A stretch of DNA of 64,000 nucleotides from Rhodococcus sp. Leaf247 (GTDB taxonomy: Bacteria > Actinomycetota > Actinomycetes > Mycobacteriales > Mycobacteriaceae). The stretch is taken from contig NZ_LMRP01000003.1 in the NCBI RefSeq assembly GCF_001426185.1, positions 372,001-436,000 on the forward strand, given 5' to 3'. The first letter of the stretch is position 1; each line of letters begins with the position of its first letter. The position numbers and the translations under genes were made by a program. Of the stretch, positions 21,444 through 32,788 are shown in pieces. A model generated the notes under the pieces. That model was not told the origin of the DNA, did no database searches, and saw only the letters and a program-made list of their open reading frames with translations.

Positions 21444-22178
21444 ATCGCTGTCCGATTCTGTGGAGTCGGTGATCGGAAGCGCCGTCTCGAGCACCGGTAA
21501 CCGCGCGTCGAGGACGAGACCCACGATGCCCACTCCGATGCAGACCGCCGAGACGGCGAGAAGAATCGGGTCCCCGTTGCCGGCAAGTGCGTCGCCGAGC
21601 AGCACGATGCCGACGGTGCCGGGAATCACGCCCACGAGTGTGGCCAGCGCGAACGGCACCAGGCGAACGGCCGACAGGCCTGCGGAGTAGTTCACGACCG
21701 AGAACGGCACCGGAGCGATCAGGCGCAGGCTCCCCACCGCCAGCCATCCGCGTCGCGCGAGTCGAGCGTCGACCGCGCGGATCAGGGGGTGATTCAAGCG
21801 CGTCGCCACCACGTCGCGTCCGAGAGCGCGGACGAGGAGGAACGCCAGCACCGCGCTGACGGTCGTGGCCGACACCGCGACGGACACGCCGGTCACCGGC
21901 CCGAACAGCACCCCGGCCGACACCGTGAACAGGGTTCGAGGGACAGGAGCGATGGTGACGACCGCGTGGGCGACGAAGAAGGCCAGCGGAAAAAGAGGGC
22001 CGACAGCGGTAGCCCAGTGGCGCATCCGGTCGACCGACGGCAGCGGAACGAGCACGGCGATCGCGATCAGTCCACCGACGACCACGACGGCGAGCAGCAC
22101 GCGGAGGAGGACGGCGCGGCGGTTCCGCGGGGTGCGAACCTCGCCGTCGGAGCGCGGCGCGAGGCCCGGTGTCGTCAC
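21432..22178 (-). CDS. TVP38/TMEM64 (DedA-like) membrane protein
   Basis: A 248-aa membrane protein with about six transmembrane segments, an SNARE-associated/VTT domain with FVAHAVVTIAPVPRTLFTVSAG and GSLRLIAPVPFSVVNYSAGLS, the conserved proline-containing re-entrant motifs of the family. Relatives act in membrane lipid movement or integrity. Position and type match Rv1491c, which also precedes mutA. It starts at the GTG at 22176-22178. Its last codons contain the final hexamer of the operator array, so a bound regulator would sit at its 3' end and upstream of the SatD-like gene. Confidence 0.87.
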   Translation of the reverse strand: MTTPGLAPRSDGEVRTPRNRRAVLLRVLLAVVVVGGLIAIAVLVPLPSVDRMRHWATAVGPLFPLAFFVAHAVVTIAPVPRTLFTVSAGVLFGPVTGVSVAVSATTVSAVLAFLLVRALGRDVVATRLNHPLIRAVDARLARRGWLAVGSLRLIAPVPFSVVNYSAGLSAVRLVPFALATLVGVIPGTVGIVLLGDALAGNGDPILLAVSAVCIGVGIVGLVLDARLPVLETALPITDSTESDSDIKR

Positions 22179-22353
22179 GACAGTTCACGCTACCGAACGT
22201 GGCAGCGAGCACCGCTCCACGCGCTACTAGGAGGCCCGATGCTCGGACGCCCTAGTTCTGTGAAGTTTGTCTCAGGTCACCATGTCGAGAGTCGCGATAC
22301 CGTGCCTCGAGGTGCGGTTAACATCACACCATCCGCAGGCGCGAAAGGGACAC

Positions 22354-24266
22354 ATGGCCACCTCACACACCGGGACACCGAGCCCCGTCGCTACCGACGA
22401 CGTCGGCGCCGCTGTTCCCGTGAGCAGCGCCGAGGAAGGTCTGACCACCTGGCGACGCGGAGTCGCCGGCGTCCTGGCCAAAGCCCGCCGCGTCGACGTC
22501 TCCGAGCTGCCCGAGCATCCCGAGACGCTCCTCGACGAGACGACGTACGACGGAGTGACCGTCCGTCCCCTGTACGGCCCGTTGGACGAGACGGCGGAGG
22601 AGCCGCTGCCCGGCACCTACCCGTTCACCCGCGGAAGCGACGCCCACCGCGACGTCACCGTCGGATGGCTGGTGGCCGGCCGCTTCGGTCATGCGGACAC
22701 CGACGACCTCAACTCCCTGATACTCGACGGCCTGCAGAACGGCACCAGCGCGTTGTGGCTCACCACGACGGGAATCGGCGCGCAGGGTCTGACCGGTGCG
22801 CTCGACGGTGTCCTGCTGGACCTCGCGCCGCTCACCCTCGATGCGGGAGCCGACGTCGTCGCGGTCTCGGAGGCACTGTTCGCCCTCCTCGACGAGCGGG
22901 GCACGTCCGCGGACGTCCGTCTGGGTGCCTCACCGTTGACCGACTCGTTCGCCGGGCTGACCGGAGCGAGCCTGGACGACACCCTGGACCTCGCCCGTCG
23001 GGCATCGGCCCGCCCCGAGCGGATCCGCGCCATCACCCTCGACGGCACCGTGTTCCACGCCGCGGGAGCGGGGGATGCGCAGGAGATCGGGCTGGCCGCT
23101 GCGGCCGGCCTCGACTATCTCCGAGCAGCGACTGCCGCCGGCATGTCCGCGGCCGACGCACTCGACCAGATCGAGATCCGACTCGCCGCGACGGACGAGC
23201 AGTTCGAGACCATCGCCAAGTTCCGTGCCGCACGCCGCGTCTGGGCTCGTATCGCCGACGTGCTGGGGGCCCCGGACCATGGCGGTGCGCCCCAGCACGC
23301 CGTCACCTCGGCCGCGATGATGACCCAGCGTGACCCCTGGGTGAACATGCTGCGCACGACTCTCGCAGCGTTCGGTGCCGGCGTCGGGGGCGCGGATTCG
23401 GTCACGGTCCTCCCGTTCGACGCCGCGGTTCCCGGTGGCGCGGCCGACGTGTCCCGGACGTTCGCCGCCCGCATCGCTCGCAACACCCAACTGCTGCTGC
23501 TCGAGGAATCGCACCTCGGGCGGGTCCTCGATCCCGCCGGCGGCTCCTGGTACGTCGAATCCTTGACCGACGCCCTGGCGGACTCCGCGTGGTCGGTGTT
23601 GCAGAACATCGACCGTGCAGGTGGCTACCGCGCCGCGCTCGAGTCCGGCGAGATCGCCCGGACGGTCGAGGAGACCCGTCTCAGCCGTGCATCGGACATC
23701 GCGCACCGCCGCACCTCGGTCACCGGAGTCAACGAGTTCCCCAACCTCCAGGAACCGTCGCCCGCCGCGTCCGGTGACGGAACGGTCGCCGGTCGCCCCG
23801 TTCACCGCTACGCCGCCGACTTCGAGGCGCTGCGCGATCGCAGCGATGCGGTGCTGCGGGACAAGGGAAGTCGGCCGGTCGTCCTGTTGGCCCCCCTGGG
23901 AAGCATCGCCGAGCACAACGGACGTACCACCTTCGCCGCGAACCTGATGGCGTCGGGCGGCATCGAGGCCGTCAACCCGGGCGCCGACGCGGACCTCGCC
24001 GCGGTGGCGCGGGAGACAGGGTCGCCGATCGCTGTCCTGTGCGGCTCGGACAAGCGATACGCCGCCGAGGGCCCCGCCGCCGTCGCCGCGCTACGGCAGG
24101 CCGGCGTCGAGACGGTTCTCGTGGCAGGCGGGAAGTCGGCATTCGCGGACGCGACCGACGAGCAGACCCCGGACCGATACCTCGGTCTCACCATCGACGC
24201 CGTCGCGGAGCTCAGTTCGCTCCTCGACACGCTCGCGGGCGAGGTCCGCACGGAAGGACGTACCGC

Positions 24267-24270
<4 letters not shown>
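22354..24270 (+). CDS. mutA: Methylmalonyl-CoA mutase small (beta) subunit
   Basis: A 638-aa subunit that pairs with MutB in the adenosylcobalamin-dependent mutase linking methylmalonyl-CoA and succinyl-CoA. It carries the TIM-barrel part ([70 protein letters not shown]) and a degenerate C-terminal B12-like domain without the DxHxxG motif, as usual for the small subunit. The ATG at 22354 follows AAGGGA. Its stop overlaps the mutB start as ATGA. No cobalamin riboswitch was recognised in the 175-bp upstream gap. Confidence 0.95.
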
Positions 24271-26561
<2,291 letters not shown>

Positions 26562-26563
26562 GC

Positions 26564-27565
26564 ATGGTGACTGCAGCCTCCCGCCGCCCGCCGGTGGACG
26601 TGGCCGCGTTGGCGGCGTCCATCCGTGCCGGTGAGCGTGCCGGTCTGGCCCGCGCGATCACCCTGGTGGAATCCACACGCACCGACCATCGTGATCTGGC
26701 GCAGCAACTCCTCCTCGAGGTGCTTCCCGACGCCGGCGGCGCTCACCGCGTCGGCATCACGGGTGTCCCCGGCGTGGGCAAGTCGACGTTCATCGACGCC
26801 CTGGGAATGTCGTTGATCGAGCGTGGCCACCGCGTCGCCGTGCTGGCCGTGGACCCGTCGTCGACACGCACCGGTGGTTCGATCCTCGGCGACAAGACCC
26901 GGATGGCGCGGCTGACCGTGGCCGAGAACGCGTACATCAGGCCGTCTCCGACGTCGGGGACGCTCGGTGGGGTGGCCAAGGCGACACGCGAGACGATCGT
27001 GCTGCTCGAGGCCGCGGGCTACGACGTGGTCCTGGTGGAGACCGTGGGTGTCGGCCAGTCCGAGATCACGGTCGCGGGCATGGTGGACACGTTCTGTTTC
27101 CTGACGCTCGCGCGCACCGGAGATCAGCTGCAGGGCATCAAGAAGGGTGTTCTCGAGCTGGCCGACGTGGTGGCGGTGAACAAGGCGGACGGCAAGCATC
27201 TGCGGGATGCGAAGAGTGCGGCACGCGAACTGGCGGGGGCGCTACGCCTGATCTACCCGCACGACGCGCTGTGGAAGCCGCCCGTGCTGACCATGAGCGC
27301 GATCGAGGAGACGGGGCTCGACGAGTTCTGGGACACGGTCTGCCGACATCGCGACGTGCTCACGGCCGCAGGACAATTCGAGGCTCGTCGACGCGATCAG
27401 CAGGTCCAGTGGGTGTGGACGATGGTGCAGGATCAGCTGATGCGGCGGTTGGCATCGAACGCCTCCGTCACCGCGGTGAAGGCGGATGTCGAGCGGCGCG
27501 TCGCCGACGGATCGTTGACCGCAGCTCTGGGCGCGCAGGAAATTCTGACGGCGTTCGACAGCTGA
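26564..27565 (+). CDS. meaB: Methylmalonyl-CoA mutase GTPase chaperone MeaB
   Basis: A 333-aa G3E-family P-loop GTPase that protects and reloads the mutase with adenosylcobalamin. It shows Walker A GVPGVGKST, the ArgK/MeaB-typical AVDPSSTRTGGSILGDKTRM, the switch region VETVGVGQSE, and the NKADG base-recognition motif. The ATG at 26564 is two bases after the mutB stop; a GTG one codon later is an alternative. The gene was formerly called argK (Rv1496). The nucleoside hydrolase on the other strand converges one base away. Confidence 0.96.
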   Translation: MVTAASRRPPVDVAALAASIRAGERAGLARAITLVESTRTDHRDLAQQLLLEVLPDAGGAHRVGITGVPGVGKSTFIDALGMSLIERGHRVAVLAVDPSSTRTGGSILGDKTRMARLTVAENAYIRPSPTSGTLGGVAKATRETIVLLEAAGYDVVLVETVGVGQSEITVAGMVDTFCFLTLARTGDQLQGIKKGVLELADVVAVNKADGKHLRDAKSAARELAGALRLIYPHDALWKPPVLTMSAIEETGLDEFWDTVCRHRDVLTAAGQFEARRRDQQVQWVWTMVQDQLMRRLASNASVTAVKADVERRVADGSLTAALGAQEILTAFDS

Positions 27566-27566
27566 G

Positions 27567-28595
27567 TCAGCGGGTGGCTGCGAAGGTGCCCACTGTCTCC
27601 AGCAGATGATCGAAGAACGCCTCGGGATCCGTCGCCACGGCGATCGCTGCGTTGGGACGACGGTTCCAGAACCCACGCCGGTCCGCGACAGTCGTTCCGC
27701 GAGTCAGGGTTCCGGTCAGCTCCACGTCGACGGTCGCGAGTGCGTACTCCGCCATCTCGGGGTGCAGCGCCACGGCGGCCGCGAACGGGTCGTGCATGTG
27801 AGCGAGATAGCCCTCACCCTGCGCATGGTGGAATTCCATGTAGAACCGCACGGCATCCGTCAGATGACGCACGATCGGCACCGATGCCTGCGAGCGCCGG
27901 CCACGGTCGTCGATCGACAGGTCTTCCACCGGAACGCTTCCCGAGATCTCGGCCAGCCGGGCGACATGGGCGGGGTGCATCTCGATACGCTCGGTCAGAC
28001 CCAACGCGCACACGATGGGCTCGCGACCGCCCGGAACGGACTCGAACGCGTCGAAGACTTCCTTCGCGGATTCCGGGTCCACGGCGACGTTCCACTCGGA
28101 GGTCGGGGTGGTGTTGCCGGGATGGTCGAAACTGCCGCCCATGATGACGACGCGCTTCAACAACGTGGGCAGCTCGGGCTCGAGGCGAAGGGCGAGAGCA
28201 AGATTGGTCATGGGACCGGTGACCAGGCCGACCAGTTCGCCGGGGTTCTCCCGGGCCAGATCCACCCAGGCGTGCGCCGCCGACCGTGTCGACACCGCCC
28301 TGCTGCTCTGCGGGAGCTCCGCGTATCCCACACCGAGTGGACCGTGGGTGTCCTCGGTGGTCATCAGCGGCGCCACCAGCGGACCGTCCGCTCCCACCGC
28401 AACCTCGACGCCCGAGAGCCCGCACATGTCCAACCACGCCAGGGTGTTCCGGGTGACCTGTGCGGTGGGGACGTTGCCGGCGGTGCAACATACCGCGACC
28501 ACCTCGGCGTCGGCACTGGCCGCCAGGTACACGAGGGCGAGCGAGTCGTCGATACCGGTGTCGACGTCGACGATCAGGCGCGTCCGAGAAGGCAT
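27567..28595 (-). CDS. Inosine-uridine-type nucleoside hydrolase
   Basis: A 342-aa hydrolase that cleaves the N-glycosidic bond of nucleosides. The calcium-binding N-terminal motif is present as DVDTGIDDSLAL, with the later LVTGPMTNLALAL and the C-terminal HDPFAAAVAL, where the active-site His and Asp lie. No signal peptide, so it is cytoplasmic. It starts five bases after the CoA-transferase stop on the same strand and is probably the last gene of that operon. The substrate preference cannot be told from sequence. Confidence 0.92.
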   Translation of the reverse strand: MPSRTRLIVDVDTGIDDSLALVYLAASADAEVVAVCCTAGNVPTAQVTRNTLAWLDMCGLSGVEVAVGADGPLVAPLMTTEDTHGPLGVGYAELPQSSRAVSTRSAAHAWVDLARENPGELVGLVTGPMTNLALALRLEPELPTLLKRVVIMGGSFDHPGNTTPTSEWNVAVDPESAKEVFDAFESVPGGREPIVCALGLTERIEMHPAHVARLAEISGSVPVEDLSIDDRGRRSQASVPIVRHLTDAVRFYMEFHHAQGEGYLAHMHDPFAAAVALHPEMAEYALATVDVELTGTLTRGTTVADRRGFWNRRPNAAIAVATDPEAFFDHLLETVGTFAATR

Positions 28596-28599
28596 GGGC

Positions 28600-29985
28600 T
28601 CATTGTGTCAGCGTCGGAAAGCGGGGTTCGTCGCGTCCCCACGGCCGCGCCGGCCACGGATGGTCGGTGTAGTCCGACAATGCCGGGCGGGAGGTGCTCA
28701 CCCCACCGACGGTGACGACGTGATCGCCCTGCGGCAGTACAGGATCCGGGGGCTCCTCGACGCGGCCGCCCGCATCGAGGAGCCATGCCGCCGTGCGCGC
28801 CAGAGACACGGACACCGTGCGTCCGATGCCGCCGTCCTCTCTCGCCGCGAGCGCATCGACGATGCCGGCAGCCAGCAGATGACCCGACGCGTGGTCGAGC
28901 GCCTGCACCGGGAGCGCACCCGGTGTGTCGGCCTTCCCGTCGACCGACCGGCCTCCGGCCTTCCCGCCGCCGCACACGGCGGCAATACCCGACGCAGCCT
29001 GGACCAACGAGTCGAATCCTCGCCGCCGCGCCCACGGACCGCGGGAGCCCCAAGCATTCACGGTCCCGATGACGGCGCCGCTGGGCCGATACGACCGCAC
29101 GTAGTCGTCGATGTAGGAGCCGGTCCGGTAGCCGCACACCACCACGTCGACCGAGGACAGCAGTGCGGCCAGACGGTCGTCGTCGTCCTCGGTCAGCACG
29201 TCGAGCAATGTCGAGAACTTGCCGGCCCCGGTATCGAGGTGCTGCGAGACGATTTCCGGGAGCGCGGGGGAGTCGACCCGCAGGACCGATGCGCCCAGCA
29301 GTGCCAGGTCCCGCGTCGCCACGGGGCCTGCGATGACCCGCGTGAAGTCCAGGACACGCAGTCCGGCGAGGGGACGTCGTGTGTCGGTGGACGGGTCGAT
29401 CGGGGACGGTGCACCATCGGGCCTGACGGTCGAGGCGACCAGGGGGCCGGTCCGCGAGAATCTGCCCGCTGGAGTCCCGAACCAATCGGCCTCCGTGCGT
29501 ACCGCCACCACCAGAGCGCCGGCGTCCGCAGCGCGCTGCTCGAGTTCGAACGCCGGTGCGCGCGCCACCGCGGCAGCCACGCTGTCGCGATCGGACGGAT
29601 CCGGCAAGCCCAGAACCGACAGCAGGCGTCGACGGTGGTGGTCGTAGTTGGCGTGCGTGCGGACCCACCCGTCGGCCGCGCGGAAGAACCCGGACAACTC
29701 GGCGAAGCCGGGAACGGCGCGACCGTCGACACGTAGAAGTCGGTCGCCCGCGAACGATGCCGCCACCCGGTCACCGGAGATCGACCAGGCGCGCGACTCG
29801 AGCCCGACGACGCTCCGGTAGCGGTCCACCGCCGTGCACAGCGCGGCTACGGATCCGGTGGCGAGCTCGGCGACGGGCAGGGTCGAGGCGAGCACGCCGC
29901 CGGACACCGGAGTGACGGCGATCTCGCCGATCGGTTCGAGACCGAGATCGGCCTGGTACCGACCGACGAGCGACATCGCGGTCAC
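28600..29985 (-). CDS. Class III (CaiB/BaiF) CoA-transferase family protein
   Basis: A 461-aa member of the formyl-CoA/carnitine CoA-transferase family. The family core appears in the second half: RPLAGLRVLDFTRVIAGPVATRDLALLGASVLRVDSP, followed by GYRTG, GFDSLVQAASG and ALDHASGHLLAAGI, whose Asp is the likely catalytic residue. The first 200 residues are less typical, with a duplicated but weaker CaiB-like pattern. The GTG at 29983-29985 overlaps the upstream stop as GTGA; an ATG three codons later is an alternative. The substrate is unknown. Confidence 0.85.
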   Translation of the reverse strand: MTAMSLVGRYQADLGLEPIGEIAVTPVSGGVLASTLPVAELATGSVAALCTAVDRYRSVVGLESRAWSISGDRVAASFAGDRLLRVDGRAVPGFAELSGFFRAADGWVRTHANYDHHRRRLLSVLGLPDPSDRDSVAAAVARAPAFELEQRAADAGALVVAVRTEADWFGTPAGRFSRTGPLVASTVRPDGAPSPIDPSTDTRRPLAGLRVLDFTRVIAGPVATRDLALLGASVLRVDSPALPEIVSQHLDTGAGKFSTLLDVLTEDDDDRLAALLSSVDVVVCGYRTGSYIDDYVRSYRPSGAVIGTVNAWGSRGPWARRRGFDSLVQAASGIAAVCGGGKAGGRSVDGKADTPGALPVQALDHASGHLLAAGIVDALAAREDGGIGRTVSVSLARTAAWLLDAGGRVEEPPDPVLPQGDHVVTVGGVSTSRPALSDYTDHPWPARPWGRDEPRFPTLTQ

Positions 29986-31247
29986 ACCTTGCGTGCGGTG
30001 ATCTCCATGCCTGCCCCGCGCAGTCGGTCCACCAGCGCGTCACCGATTCCCGACGCCGGTGTCAGCACGCCGCCGCCGAGGGACGGCAATGCGTCGCGGT
30101 CGAGCGCCAACGCGAGGGCGGACTCGCCGAGCATCATCGCCGTCGCGGCGTATCCGGGGTCGCCCTTGGCCTTGACCCGCGACACGTAGTGCTCGTCGGT
30201 GCTGGTCGTGGTGTAGATGTCGATGGTGAAGTGACCCTTCTGGCGGGTCTTCTCGCTCGGGCCGTCACCCGGCTTGGGGAGCACCTTGTCCAGCAGGAAC
30301 CGAGTGGGCTTGAACGCCATACCGGCCACGAAGGCGCCGAGACCCGCCAGCACCGCACCGGCGATCACCGGCGACGCGGGAGACGAGCCCACGCTCATGA
30401 CCTCGCTGTAGCGGAAGTTCTTGCCGTACGCGTAGCCGCGGAGCGCATTCGACCGCCGCACCACGCGGGTGTTGTAGGACGCCATGACGAACGGCGCCTT
30501 CCAGCCCTTCAGCGACGGGTGGATGTCGGACCCCTTCTTGAGGGGCATGTCGTTCTGACGGCCGAGGTCGGGTTCGATCGACCGGTCCGGGCTCAGCGAG
30601 TACGGGCTCGCCGCCATCTTCGCGGCAGCACGGTCCTTCGTGATCTCGTCGATCTGGCCGCGGAGGGAGTCGATGGTGCCGCCGCTGACACCGCCGCTCA
30701 TCGACGTGACCACCAGCGTGGTGTCGGTCAGATCGCCGGCGCCGTCGCCATTGACCTTCGAGTACAGCGCGTGCACGCCCAGATCGGAGGGCACCGAGTC
30801 GAACCCGCAGGAGTGCACGATGCGGGCACCCGTCGTGCGAGCCAGCTCGTGGTTCTCGTCGGCACTGAGGCGGGCGAACAGTACCTCGCCGGTGAGGTCG
30901 ACGTAGTCGGTTCCGCCGGCCGCGCACACGTGCGCCAAGGTGCGTCCGAACTTCGCGTAGGGGCCCACGGTGGTGATGACGACCTGCGTGCGCGAGGCCA
31001 TCTCCGTCAGAGCGGCCTCGTCGTCGGCGTCGGCCACGACGAGCTCCCAGTCGGCTGCTCGCGCCGGGAGGCCGGACCTGGTCGACTCCAACTTCTGCCG
31101 CGAACGCCCTGCCAGAGCGATCCTGGCGTCGGCGGGAGCGTGGTTCGCGAGGTACTCCGCCGTCAGCGCTCCGACGAATCCTGTTGCGCCGTAGACGACG
31201 ACGTCGAGTTCGCGATCGTGCGTGCTCGTATGCGATGTGTCGGTCAT
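29982..31247 (-). CDS. Saccharopine dehydrogenase-like NAD(P)-binding protein
   Basis: A 421-aa protein with an N-terminal Rossmann domain (VVVYGATGFVGALTAEYLANH), AGRSRQKLE, and CGFDSVPSDLGVHAL, as in the mycobacterial Rv2449c/trans-acting enoyl reductase group. A hydrophobic stretch lies near residues 300-325 (ASPVIAGAVLAGLGAFVAG). Relatives act in lipid or polyketide reduction, so a lipid substrate is plausible but unproven. The ATG at 31245-31247 is preceded by TAGGGT six bases upstream with no ribosome-binding site, a leaderless-type start. Confidence 0.85.
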   Translation of the reverse strand: MTDTSHTSTHDRELDVVVYGATGFVGALTAEYLANHAPADARIALAGRSRQKLESTRSGLPARAADWELVVADADDEAALTEMASRTQVVITTVGPYAKFGRTLAHVCAAGGTDYVDLTGEVLFARLSADENHELARTTGARIVHSCGFDSVPSDLGVHALYSKVNGDGAGDLTDTTLVVTSMSGGVSGGTIDSLRGQIDEITKDRAAAKMAASPYSLSPDRSIEPDLGRQNDMPLKKGSDIHPSLKGWKAPFVMASYNTRVVRRSNALRGYAYGKNFRYSEVMSVGSSPASPVIAGAVLAGLGAFVAGMAFKPTRFLLDKVLPKPGDGPSEKTRQKGHFTIDIYTTTSTDEHYVSRVKAKGDPGYAATAMMLGESALALALDRDALPSLGGGVLTPASGIGDALVDRLRGAGMEITARKV

Positions 31248-31253
31248 TCCCCG

Positions 31254-31259
31254 ACCCTA
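31254..31259 (-). promoter_or_regulatory. Leaderless-type -10 element (TAGGGT) for the saccharopine-like gene
   Basis: On the minus strand TAGGGT ends six bases before the ATG at 31247, in a gap of only 20 bp after the GCS2-family gene. It suggests a separate promoter heading the three-gene set that ends with the nucleoside hydrolase. Confidence 0.4.
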
Positions 31260-31267
31260 CAAGCCGG

Positions 31268-32764
31268 TCACCAGGACCAGGTGTGCACCGGTTCGCCCTC
31301 GTGCATCAGCTCCAGGTAATCGGACAGCATGCCGGCGACGGCCCGTTCCCGACTCTCGCCCGCCCGCTCACGGGCCACGACGGCGTTGCGTTGCCACACG
31401 GACCCCGATTGCCGACGCAGACATCTGCCCTCGATGACGCCGAGGTACCGGTCGCGGACCTCGGTGTCCACCCCGTACGACGCCAGTCCCGCCTCCGCCA
31501 TCGGAAGCAGACGACGCAGGACGAGTTCCTGCGGGGAGATCCATCCGACCTCGGGCCAGTACAGGCGCGAGTCGAACCCGCTGCGCGCCGCCGAGTGGAG
31601 ATTCTCCACGGCGGCATCGAACGACATCTGGGTCCACACCGGCCGGTCGGCGTCGACGAGTGCGCGCAGTGCCCCGTAGTACAGGGCGGCATCGGCCATG
31701 ACGTCGAGCACGGACGGGCCGGCGGGCAGAACACGGTTCTCGAGTCGGATGTGGTGTTCGCCGTTCGAGGTGTCGTAGATCGGCCGGTTCCACCGGTAGA
31801 CCGTGCCGTTGTGCATCCGCAGCTCCGTCAGGGCCGGGGTGCGACCGGCCGCCAGCTCCGCCATCGGATCCTCGTCGGAGACCACCGGGAGCAGCGCGGG
31901 GAAGTAGCGGGAGTTCTCCTCGAACAGGTCGAAGATCGAGGTGATCCACCGTTCACCCATCCAGACACGCGGCCGCACTCCCTGATTGATCAGTTCCGGC
32001 GGACGGGTGTCGGTGGCCTGCTCGAACAGAGGGATACGCGTCTCGTGCCATAGCGCTTTGCTACCCAGGAACGGGGAGTTCGCGGCGAGTGCCACCTGGA
32101 CACCCGCGAGCGCCTGGGCCGCGTTCCAATGGGCCGGGAATTCCGCCGGAGCGACCTGCAGATGGAGCTGGACCGACGTGCACGCCGCCTCGGGAAGAAT
32201 GGTGTCCGAGAACTCCTTCAACGACTCGACGTCGGTGCCGCCCGGGAGCGGCACACCCGTGATCGAGAGTTCGATGTCCTCGCCGCGTGCCGCGAAGATC
32301 TGCTGGTTCAGCAGGTCGTACCGAGGGTTGCTGGAGAGCCACTGGTGAGCGAAGTGCTCGGAGGTCAGGGTCGGCAGCATGCCGATCATGGCCAGAGCGC
32401 AGCCCGATTCCTTCGCGCGAGCATCCGCGGTGTTCAGGGATTCGCGCAGCCCCATTTCGAGCTGGTGCATGCGGTCGCCCGCGAGTGGCTCCGGGGCGAC
32501 GTTTATCTCGATGTTGAACTGACCCAGCTCGGTCTGGAAATCCGGGTCGGCGATGGCTTCGAGGACGGCCGCGTTCGCCATGGCCGGCTGCATGTCCTCG
32601 TCGACGAGGTTGAGTTCGATCTCCATGCCCAGCCGGGGTTCGTCGACCTGGAAGCTGTCGTCCGCGAGCATCGATGCCAACGCGTCCAGACACTCCTGCA
32701 CCTTGTGCCGGAACCGCTGCCGGTCCTGACGGCTGAACGTGCGCTGCTCGACCTCGTCGCCCAT
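31268..32764 (-). CDS. Glutamate-cysteine ligase-like (GCS2 family) protein
   Basis: A 498-aa protein of the GCS2 ATP-dependent carboxylate-amine ligase family. The ATP/metal site is seen in RLGMEIELNLVDEDM (near residue 45) and QFNIEINVAPEPL, with HLQVAP and RLENRVLPAGPS further on. Such enzymes join an amine to a glutamate side chain. True glutathione synthesis is not expected in a mycothiol producer, so the substrate is uncertain. The ATG at 32764 starts MGDEVEQRTFSRQDR. It is 24 bp downstream of the zinc-motif SDR gene and probably in its operon. Confidence 0.87.
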   Translation of the reverse strand: MGDEVEQRTFSRQDRQRFRHKVQECLDALASMLADDSFQVDEPRLGMEIELNLVDEDMQPAMANAAVLEAIADPDFQTELGQFNIEINVAPEPLAGDRMHQLEMGLRESLNTADARAKESGCALAMIGMLPTLTSEHFAHQWLSSNPRYDLLNQQIFAARGEDIELSITGVPLPGGTDVESLKEFSDTILPEAACTSVQLHLQVAPAEFPAHWNAAQALAGVQVALAANSPFLGSKALWHETRIPLFEQATDTRPPELINQGVRPRVWMGERWITSIFDLFEENSRYFPALLPVVSDEDPMAELAAGRTPALTELRMHNGTVYRWNRPIYDTSNGEHHIRLENRVLPAGPSVLDVMADAALYYGALRALVDADRPVWTQMSFDAAVENLHSAARSGFDSRLYWPEVGWISPQELVLRRLLPMAEAGLASYGVDTEVRDRYLGVIEGRCLRRQSGSVWQRNAVVARERAGESRERAVAGMLSDYLELMHEGEPVHTWSW

Positions 32765-32788
32765 TCTCTCATCACACCATGTGACGGA

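Noticed and set aside
31268..32764. Glutathione-synthesis enzyme GshA
   Set aside because: The fold is GCS2, but the genome makes mycothiol (mshC), so true gamma-glutamylcysteine synthesis is not assumed.
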